Source of the DNA: Limnoperna fortunei
Lineage: Eukaryota; Mollusca; Bivalvia; Mytilida; Modiolidae
Assembly: GCA_944474755.1 (NCBI GenBank)
Contig: OX104115.1
Location: forward strand, 58,470,648 to 58,534,647
Direction: 5' to 3'
DNA: 64,000 nt
Below the pieces are notes generated by a model that was given only the letters and a program-made list of their open reading frames with translations, was not told the DNA's origin and ran no database searches. Each line of letters opens with the position of its first letter. Position 1 is the first letter of the stretch. A program made the position numbers and the translations under genes. Shown piece after piece: positions 46,901 to 58,900 of the stretch.

Positions 46901-49900
46901 GATAGTAAAGGCATGGGGTCTTCACCATTGACCCTCTTGACCTTTGACCTTAAAAATTGACACAAGCGCAAAGGTCAAGGATCACGTTGTAGATTTTGAT
47001 ATTTGATTGCTATTGTTAGGTCTTTTAAGCAGTAAGAGATAAATAGGAACTTAAGGAGAGAAAAATGCTGGCCTTGTAAAGGATTAAGTTTGTTACATTT
47101 AGAGGGGAAGGATTTGATTTAATGTTAAACGAGTTATCTTACATTAAATGTAGTTTTACATACATAACTTATCAACTATTTATAGTAGAGTAATGGGATC
47201 TTCACCATTGACCATTATAACAGTTTGACCTTGAAAATGTCGTCAGGGTCACTAACATTTTATTTTAGTTATCTCGCTTAGAATGCTAATCTTTAGCAAA
47301 TAATACAAACTAATATTCAAAAAATGTTTTTCATTTATAGCCTGTTGACTTAAAATGCTTATAATGTTTGAAATCCTTGATGACCAAACAACATGTCATG
47401 TCCTAATTTTTGACCTTTTGTTAACTACTAACATATTGAAATGACTTTTCTTTTTGAGATGCATGCTATGTAATGATGATAAAATTTTGACATATCGCAA
47501 TAAGTTTAAATTATTGTTTAATTTCATGACTTCATACTGAATTTGAATAAATGTGGAAAGACCTTCAAATGTTCAACAGAACATTTGATTTTTAATTTCA
47601 GAAATTAAATTTGTATGATTGTTATAGTCTTTTTACCTTTTTTATTAGCTTATGTTAAATTTGGATTGAATTTGTGTGTTCTTAGCCGACTTAATATGTA
47701 ATCACTGTTTCTTAAAAATGACAATTGATTTAAGAGCATTAGCATTAATTTTTAAATTTAAAACTAATTTCAATTTAAACAAAAATGTGATAAAGTACCT
47801 TCTTTTTATAGTTACCTTTTGCCATATCTTGTGCTTCATAATTATGATTTTGTTTGTTATTTGCCCATTTTCTATTAAAACAAATGCAAGTATTTGAGAA
47901 TAGAAGATGCTAAAATTGGATGCATAATAAATTAATCTTTAATATTAAAATGCACTTAACAAAAACGAAAATGTCACACGCGAATTATAGAATGCAGTTA
48001 ATATAGTTAAATGCCAGTTAAACTGATGGAAAGCTCCATGTGCCACCGAATGAAAAGTTGACTGCTGCAATCTCTTACTAGTATTTTGTGCTATGAAACT
48101 GAATACAATTATTTTTTTTTTCAATAATTATAGCAAATGTTGATTTAACAATATAGAATTTATAAAGTAAGATGAACAAAACTTCCTTACTATTTTACTT
48201 TTGGCAAAACTATGGTATATTGGAAAATTTTCTTTTATTAAAACATATATGAACATGTTTTATTGTTACATTAAAAACTACTTTTTATTGTGCAAATAAA
48301 ATTATGTCAAACAACCTTTTGGCGTAAACGAATACTGTAATTACTACTAGAACAACAGCTACGATGCCACCGAATACACCTCCTACTACTGATCCCACAA
48401 TGCTGATAGATTTCAAGGGCTCTGCAACTTAAACATATTACATATTTACATCGTTTGTTCGTATATGAACTACTTCAACATATAACAATTTGCTACATAT
48501 AATCCTTTAATAAATTAAATAGATTAAATTAATTTGAATGAATAATCTAAATCAATTTTATTGCACTATTCTACTACATACAATGAGGTGTGTACAGAGT
48601 CGTGGTAAATATCTAAGCATTTTCGTAAAATACAACTTAATATGCAGTTTATACACAACACATTCAATTAAGATGATACTTAGCAAAAATAGATTTTGCG
48701 CATTGATTTTGATAGTTGTAAAATGGTTTCCTTATTTCGTACTTGGATTTTTTTGCTAGCTAGTATCTACTGGTTTACATTACATACAGATATACTGATA
48801 ATAATTCTAATAACCTTGTCATTGTTCTAATAACCTAGTGCATAGTGTTGAACTTAAAAGTGGTATATACGTGTAAACGCAAACTGAAATGTAACACCCA
48901 GCAAATAAGTATTACAATGTATTTAAAAATCAATCCTTAATCGTTTTTTGTTTAGGTTAAGGTTTGCACTGTCCTATAAAAACAACTAAATATATCCGCC
49001 TTAGGGACTATTAATGCAAGTTACTGAATATTGCGTAGTGTTGAATTCAAAGTGGAATAAACCTGTAAACGCAAACTGAGATGTAAAACTCAGAAAATAA
49101 GTATTACAACTTTAAGCGACAAAATACACGTGAAAAAAACTTCACGAAAAATTGAACAGGATACATGGTACACCTTGTACAACCAGCTTAGCAGATTTTC
49201 CTAAACTCATTCCTATTTGGTTTTCAACATAACAGATGTATATGCTAGAGTCTGTGCTGCTTACATTGTATATAATGTGTGAAGGAATCTTCACAGTACT
49301 ACCATTGTACTTTGCACCGTCTTTTTTCATCATTTTTGTTATTATTTGTAACTAAACTTATTATGAAGTAAAAAAAAGCCATATATGTGTGCAGTTTTTA
49401 AAATTGTTTCTTTACATCTTTTTCTTGAAATTTTGTTGGTAATTATATGCATTTATGCCCTCTTGTTGTTTTAGAGCAAAAGATAAATCGAATAAGTGTG
49501 TTAAACATATCAATTTCTACTTATAAATAAAAAAACCTAGTATGTACTAGTTACTGAGTAGATCTCGTCGGCAAATAATTCTCACCACCCAATCCTTTGG
49601 CCGTTCTTGAGAAAACTTAGCATAAAAGTGATAAACAAAGTTTTTTCGACGGAAGATATTGGCATCTATCAAATCAAGCCTTTGAAATCTATTTTAAGGA
49701 AAAAATAACGGCACAGTCACCAGAATGGCGAAAATTGCTCATGCCATTTTAATGGCGAGAATTACTCTCTGACCAGTATATGTTGCAACAAATTATCAGA
49801 TAAATCAGTAAAGATAGGGCCCTTGTTAAAAGTAAAAATTTACAATATTATCACTTTCAAAGCGATATAGCTTGACATTTTTAATTAGTAACGTTGCTAG

Positions 49901-52900
49901 GCGTGACATTCCCAGTACCGTTAAGGGTCACTAACCTAATTGTACATCTTTAATTTGAGAGAACATGTTGGGATGCAAACACATATTTTCATAGTTGAAA
50001 AGTGCAGCATAATATAACATTTTTAAAGTTGAACCTTCACAGGGAATATTCTTATACATAGGATTCTTACCTGTTTGAATCTCATTTTCTTAGGCAACTG
50101 TGATTGCCTTTCGTCTGCTTTACCTAGACGCGTTTTCTTCCATGTATTGACGTCATCGATTGCGTAACCGCGGGATAAAGGTAAATAAGAAATTATTGCC
50201 TTTTATTATATGAGCGGGCAAGGGATACTGCATTAATTATAAATACATTTGACAAATAACTGCAATACTGCACTGTTTACGCATTGACATTTAAGTATCA
50301 GTCCAGGTAAGAATCAGGCAAAATGCACACATGTGATGGCACATGAAGGAAAAAAACGCAAACTTTTGATCATGGAATTTGATAAAACTATCCAATATAA
50401 CAACATTCTAATTTATTAAAGTTCTGAATTATTTTGCCTTTTTAAGATATAATCATTTGAAATTTAGTTGAATTGTACAGTGAAAAATGCCGGGAAATTT
50501 TCCCGCCAAATTTTTCTCTATGTAACCAGTCAAAAATTATCTAGACAATTGACACTTTTTCAAATGTAAAATCTGGTAAGAATGTGTTTTTATATCAAAA
50601 TGAATGCATCTAAGCCAACAAAGCTAAAAACAAAATTTTTGATGTGCCGCCCACTGCCTGATCCTTAGCTAGAATACTACTTAAGTTCTAAGAAACAAAG
50701 TCGCCTTTAGTGTTGCATTCTGAATGTAAATAAGTAGGTAGCGTAGTGATTGACCTTTTTAAATTAAGCTTAAGTTAAAAAGTTACACATGTCATTAAAG
50801 GTATAAAAAATGTAATTTTACAAGACACATTGCAATCTGAACTTATTTCAAGAAATAAATAGGCCGAACTAATAAATCCACGTACCCTGTACATCAAGTT
50901 TGACTGATTTTCCTGAACTCTTTCCAAGACTGTTTTCAACATAACAGACATATATACCAGAGTCTGTGTAGTCTAAATTGTAGATGGTAAGTGATGGAAT
51001 CACAACAGTACTACCGTTATACTTTACACCGTCTTTAACAATGAGCATATTGTCATCTTTCATCCAAGAAACGCCAGTAGGTTCAGGATAAGAATTAAAA
51101 GAACACTGTATGATAGTGTTTCCACCGATAATAGCTACTACATTTTCTTGAACTGTATTGACTAGTGGTATATCTATAAATTAGAATGTGCCACGTTTAG
51201 TTTGTTTTACATCTATGTGAATTTAAACCATCTGAAGCATTGTGACTGTTATTAAATATTATAAATTAATAATCTAACATCAATTCTTTATTGTACAAAA
51301 ACACGTATACTATGTAAGCCATATGTTTGTAGAAAGCAACCACCGTAAAGTGATCATACAATTTAATTTAGCTTTCTAAAATGTGCGTTCTATGAAAATT
51401 TTCATACATTCAACGCTTGATTTAAGAAAACATTTGACAATATTAATTTAAAAAGGATACTATATTTACCCTGTATTTTTAATTCAATATCAGCACTAAC
51501 AGAAGAAACAGACTCTAACAATGATTCACACTGGTAAATTCCAGTATCGTATCTAGTAAGCTGAATTACTGTTAACGATGACACTGTAATATTACCACCA
51601 GAATATCTGCCACTCCCTATTTTAATGTATACACCGTTAAGTCGCCATTTTAATTCCGAAGCATCGTAGATTACACACTGCAAAGTAACAGAGTCATTTG
51701 CTTTTTTCTCGTAGTTTGAATTCGGAACAGCAGAATCTAAAAAATATTGTTATCAATGCTTTATGCAAACAATTTATATCAAATGTAATATGACAACTTT
51801 AATTAGACGCTTTTAAATAAAACAGAAGCACTTCGTTAGCATATTTCTTGTTTAAAATAACTAATTGTAACCATGCAGAAAAAGATAAACGAAACAGATG
51901 TACGTACAGACGACTTTCAGCGAGGTCACATCACTTTGCTGGCCGAACTTATTAGAAACTAAACATTTATATCCACCTCTGTCCGTAAGTCTAACATTAT
52001 TGATCAATAGATGTGGATTCTGGATGGAGCCAACGTTGAGGATTATGTTATCTTTATACCAATATACTGCATCGGCGTCCGTTACTGCACATTCAATTGT
52101 AACATTGTTTCCTTTCGTTAATACATAATGTTCACGTGCTACTTTAGCTTGTGGAATATCTAAAAAATGTGCACTCATTATTTAAAGGAATGCAATTAAA
52201 CATATTGACGATGATTTACAATATGTTTGAAGGTTATTGTCTTCTTTATTTCAAATTATAAAAAGAACAATAGATATTGTTATACCTTACTGTATTAGTA
52301 ATTGATTTAATTGGATGAAATAAGGTCACGTGACGTGAAATAATCTGGGTATTTTTCTTCAAATTCGTACAAAAGTTGAATAACCTTTTCAAAAACCCAT
52401 GTCCATTGAATAACCCTATTATTCACCGGTGAATAACTCTTGGTGAATAACCCTTGAAATAAACAAGTTTCAACATAAACATGATAAAAACACAAATACA
52501 CAGCATATGATATTCCAGTCCACTGTTTGTTCGGTATAATAAAACAATTACGGCCCTTGAAATCAGTGAATATCAAAATTGTCAACCTCGCTGGTTGACA
52601 ATTTTAGATATTCACCTCTTCCAAGGGCCGTAATTGTATATTGCCATATTTTGCATCTTTGGTATATTTATTTATAAGCACATTATGGTAATATCTTATA
52701 GTTTTGATATATAAATAAAACATGCGCTACTCAGACAGTCTTTAGAAACCAGTATAATCATATGCATATTTATTTACACGTATGCCTAGTACTAGCTTCA
52801 GATGATGTTTAAAGTAGAATATGTTGTTTGTGTTAAACTCGAAACATTTATTTGAATATCACATATAATTATCACAAAATCAGTATAACACAAAACATGT

Positions 52901-55900
52901 GCTTTAATACATACATCCAGCTTCAAGTTGGGTTGATTGATTATTTGTTCCTTCCGTATTTGTCGCATGGCATGTGTACGATCCGCTATCAGATGCCATC
53001 ACGTTTGTTATCATTAATGATGGGTCTAAAAGACTCCCACCTACATATCTATTCCCATTCAACCTTGTTCCCTGACCATCTGTCCACCATATGTCAAAAG
53101 CGGCAGGAATACCAGTAACCGCACAGTCCAGTGTAACATTTCCCCCGATACTAGCCAGATATGTCTGGTTCAGGATATTAACAGTAGGTATCGCTTTTAG
53201 AAATACATAAGTAAAAACTATATATAAGCATTCGACATAAGCACTGAACCGTTTTTACAGTAGAATGTCAAAACATGTTTTGTGTAATGATTAAATTGTG
53301 ATAAATGTAATTTTAGAAAACGGCCAACACATTAACCAAGTAAAACAGAAACGAATTAAAGTTGCTGAAAATTAAAAGAAATAATAATTTTTCGCCTGGT
53401 TCAAGGTAAATTGTATATTGACTATTCATCTTTCTTACATTTTTGTTTCCTTCGGCCAAATAAGAAAATAATAACACATATCACCTTATAAATAGCATGG
53501 CTGCGCTAAGATGCTTTAAGTCTGAACAATCTGCTAGCAAACAAAATGCCTTAAGTAGTAACACACACAAACAATAAAAAATAATTAGGTTAAGCAAAAT
53601 ACTAATTTTCAAAATTGGTAGAATGTTACAATCGATAGCATATGTAAAAGGTATCCCGTTACGATTATAACAAAGCATGATTATGGTCCCTGTGATTCAT
53701 TCTAAAATCATCAGCATGCTACTTGTAATTAGGAGTTTATTAAAATTTAATCAACTGCAAAAGTTCTGATCGTAATTGTTTATCTTTGCTCTGCGACAGT
53801 GGTTTTAATGATTGGTATAGTTCGTTTTTTTCAAAGTGTTAATTTTTTTACGCTTGCATTTGACAAACCACCGTACATGCTAGCACCGATGAAGTGACAA
53901 TAAATAAATACACGTAATAAATCAAAACTATGCCAAGATAAGACAGGTATTATCAGAGCTATTTAGCCCCCTCGCCAGTCTTGTTTATTTGTTCCCGTTC
54001 ATAGATATCGACACTTCAATATATGCATGTTATGTTTTCAGTGCTAAGAACGCTTATTGTAAAAAAAACCACTAAAAGGTATCATTGGAAAAATGTAGAA
54101 AATTCCTTTTTGATGCATTTCTTCTGTTTAATTTGTTACTTTTGCGTGCAGTAAGTACGAAGCAAGTATCACTTGATAAATTTTCCATACGTCTATATGC
54201 GAGAATTGTCTTGGAAAGTAATTAATACATTTTTGTTAAATACGACGCGAGAACACATTGTTTTTCTATGTGCATGGTGTAGATTCAGCCAGATATGGTA
54301 TACCTTTTTGATCTTGCATGGTAATAATTTCTCAAATTATTTGAATATTAATGATTTGGGTTAGAACGCCCCTGATTTTTCTTTATTAGATGAAACGCGC
54401 TGTTGGTATATTTAATTACAGAGACTATGTGTCCTTGATGAGATTTTACTATATTAAATTTTGAGTTAAGTATCCAGGGTAATAGCATTTCACTTTGTCA
54501 AAATTTTAGCACTTAAAGCAACAAATTACAAAAACGTTTATTATATTTTTGTAACTTCTAGCTGCTGTTACGCATCATTTATTTTCATGTTTGGAAACGA
54601 TAACAGGGAACACAGGGATTAAACAGCGGTGTCATCACAAGCATTTCAGCTAATTGCTGTGATAATTAAACCTTCTCACTGCCTTGCTCCCTGTTAGTGC
54701 AGACATTTGTTTTATTTTTTAATTTTACGTTGTGCATAATCTTATGTTACGGCTACAACGAACAGATCATATCTATCAAAATTTCACAACACTCCTGTTT
54801 ATTTCGTGTCATGTAGACTTTAGCATTATGTTCAAATACACGATGACCCCTGTCTATCAATTACAGACATGTAGTGCGACATCAATTACTTTGTCTAGCA
54901 TAAACAAATACCGAAGAACTCTAAATATTTATAATCATGACCTTCAGAGTGAACCACTTAACGGTTCCGTTATTTCATTCAACGCAATACTAATAACGTT
55001 ATTTTCATGATCGTTGGTGAATTTACATTAAAATTGCAAAAATATATCGTTTCTCAATACCTCATTTGCCGTTAACGCATTAAATGATAAACTGATTACA
55101 TGTTTGCTTACAATCCAATGAGAAATACTAGAGTTGTATTCAAAACAAAAGAAACCAATAAATCAAAGCGGAAAGGGATGGGTTATCAGGAGGAAACAAA
55201 AAGTGTAACTGAAAAAGTAATAAGCATAATAGATTTCTGTAGAGGCTACAATGATTCTTCTCTTTTTTTTAATACGAAGAGGTCTTATCTTGCAACGATC
55301 GTGGCACTCTGCCATACGTTACCAAATACATTTAGCCACAACCCCAACAAGATGATCTCACGTATCCGCTACCTGGGTCGGCGATGGGCTGCTTGTGATT
55401 CAAATGCTGTGTACCCGCCCAGTATTGTCCCATTCAAATCTAGTTGGTACCTTAGTCCAATTATCGTATATTTAATATTTACCGGTTACATTTAATAATA
55501 TTTTGTTTGATGTTTTACTATTCACATTACACTGATATTGGCCATTATCATAGACGTCCAAATTCCGTATAGTTATCCGTAATGCATTTGGGGTACCATA
55601 TTTGTCACTACTAGTCAGTGTCATCCAGTTGTTTGAAATGTATCTTTGCCATTGATAGTTGGTGCCAGTGTAAGGACATGACCACACTACAGTAGCTCCT
55701 TTACTTTCATAAACTGAAAAAAATGTGAATGATTAAAAAATGTTGCATTTTCATATCCATAAGACACCGACAATGTGGAATGTCTTTCTTGGAATTATTT
55801 TTAAACAATATTATCTGTATTATCTGAGCAAATATAATAATATCAACATGTAGTGATATTATACATTCAATTAGGGTATTACAAAACATTTTTTTATTTA

Positions 55901-58900
55901 AAAGCTTAGGACCTTTTTCAGGTTTATTTAGAGAGTATTCAGTATTCATTCCGTCTTTGACATGGAAATTAGTAAAAAAGCTAAATAACTTTTACAAATA
56001 TTCAATACTAGATTATAGTAATTTATTCAAGGATAATTACACCACATATTACGCTTGGATTTTATCAACCGGAAAAAGTAAAAACTTTGTCCGTCTAAAA
56101 TGTCATGTATTTGTGCAGCCGAAAGTGGGGAAAGGGACAATTTTTTATTGATTATTATGCATGCTTGCATTAAAAAGCGATATATACGAGTCACAATATT
56201 ACTTCACAAAATGCTTTTATATTAAAGACATTATATTATATAAAAAAATGCATATAACAGTGATGTAACTATATAAATAATTAATATAATATAATATAAT
56301 ATAAATAATCTACTTTGCTGCATTTGATTTAACGCAACTTTAACCATTTTGATAAAAACAGATTCTGAAATGTTTAAACAATAATAGAATAATAGAAAAC
56401 GTGTTAATTTTTTTCTTGACATTTGAAATGTAATAAGTTTTGTAAATGCAGTAAACCAAAATGCATATAAGAAAAAGCTTATATCAGTAATTTTGTAATA
56501 AAAAACAAATTTTTTGTTGATTGACGTTCGTTATAAGAATTAATTGATAACAAACCTTAACTGCTATCTCTAAAGAGCTTTAAAAGTATTGATAATGAAT
56601 AAAGTAATGGTCATAATCTGCGCACTGAACAAACGTTATTATTTGATATTTTTAAAGGATGAAAACTCTTGTTAAATTTGAACTCACTTCACATTTATTG
56701 TGTAATATTTGATTTCAGGTTTTATAAAGTGAATAACTTCTAGCATATATAATGGCTTTTTTTTATTTTTATCATTTCAAAATTTTATTGCTTAAAGTTA
56801 ATTCAATCTTTCTCAATTAAGAGAACATATATGTAGATTATTGAACACGGTTAAATAGTGTATTTAAAACACCTGGAATTTATATTAATATATTAAATCT
56901 ACTTTCATGTGGTTCTGTACTCTTAACTTGTATATATTGCAAAATAAACATTAAAAACAACCATTTTATAACAAAAACAAATAAAATCCTGAAATACATT
57001 GTTGGCACTTAAAAAAATCTCTGCACTAAAAATGTACATAAGATGATTAAAAATATCTCTGCACTTAATAATAGACATAAGATGACTATCACTCTGTTTT
57101 TACCAATTAATATGTACTAGTGAATTAATTTCAAGATAGTTTGGTGATATCTATTTAGCACTAGACTGTTTAAACATAATTAATTATAACTAAACCACAA
57201 CAATCCACATTCACTTTTTATCATACGTTACATCGTTTATTAATATTTAGCCGATATCTTGAAGAACCTTTACAACAAGGTAATTTACAGAATTTGTTTC
57301 ATAAGCATAATGCTAGTACAAACAGTTTTTGTATTACAATTACACATTAAAATTTGTAATAGTACATACGTTATTTCAATACATAAGCTGAATATAGCGA
57401 ATGTTTTCACAAAATCAGCAACTAGCATTTTATAATGACGGTTATTATGTATAACAATACACATACTAAACTAAAGTAGTCAACAAACAACAATTTAGTT
57501 CGTATAGAAAATGACCTCAGTATACTGTGCATTATGAGGTGACAGTGGCAGCAAAATGATCCCAAATTACATAAACATGCATTTGATTTTACCAAGCAAT
57601 TCTAATACTAGAGTATGTCGTTTAACATGTTTACATGTATTTCTGTATTTCTGTATTTTAATAAGAGATGACATGAATTATTGTTCATTCATGTGCTGAA
57701 CTTGAAACCCACAAGCAATTTTTTTGTTGTGTCTTATTTTGGCAATGTTCACTGTGAATAAATTACCCTTAAAGAATGTGTCATACATGTCTATCGAGGC
57801 AAGAATGACTGCCTCATTTATACACCTTGTTTGACTACTCTGCGACTAGCATTCAATCATAAAGGACCCAAGTGTTTCTGCCAGGAAAGAAATGAATACG
57901 AATTAAGTGTTAGAATTAGATTATTTGGCGTGATACAAATATGTCATAAGCGGCAAAAAGGAACGTACAATTTTTTCAACCGCTGATGAAGGAAGTAATT
58001 GAATAATATATATATATATAATTCGTCTAAAGAAATAGTCAACAATTGTTCGTACGGGATGTTGGATCGTTACGGTAGATAACGATGCTGTACAGACTAA
58101 AATAATAATATATTCGTTTAAAAATATGTACAACAACATCTAGATACATAATTAAAGCGAAAACAGTTTTACACTTTAAAAAATGCACAAATATTTCGCC
58201 TGACCAACAGGCTTCGTCAGTGTTTTTACAACGAATGACAATAACAGGTTATATATATTCGTTTAAAAATATGTACAACAACATCTAGATACATAATTAA
58301 AGCGAAAACAAAGTTTTACACTTTAAAAAAATGCACAAATATTTCGCCTGACCAACAGGCTTCGTCAGTGTAAAACCTGTTATTGTCATTCGTTGTAAAA
58401 ACACTGACGAAGCCTGTTGGTCAGGCGAAATATTTGTGCATTTTTTTAAAGTGTAAAACTTTGTTTTCGCTTTAATTATGTATCTAAATGTTGTTGTACA
58501 TATTTTTAAACGAATATATATATATAACTATCTGTATTGTGGATTTACACGATCCCAGTGGACTTATAATATTCCATCTCCCAATGAAGAATATCTTGAA
58601 ACATTTAGAGTTAAACCCCACTGATGAGTCTTAAGTAGACGAAACGCGCGTCTGGTCTGAATTTGTCACCTTAATAATTTTGATTTCATCTTGTTGGAAT
58701 ATTTGGGCAAAGCCAAGTAACAGCACGGCACGTCCGCGGTTAGCGGACTGAGAAGCAACTCTAAAAAAGTTTTGGGTTCAGTTGAAATGAGAAAGTTTAA
58801 GATCAATATGTTATGATTGTTTACGTTATTTATTTATATTGACACTCAATGACTAAGGCCATTGTTTGGTCAGTCTGTGTGTTAATTTTTGACAAGAAAC

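Noticed and set aside
55100..55495. 131-codon plus-strand frame, the longest in the window
   Set aside because: It covers a dispersed repeat shared with 23985-24200, where the frame is not kept, and its end overlaps the Ig2 exon on the other strand.
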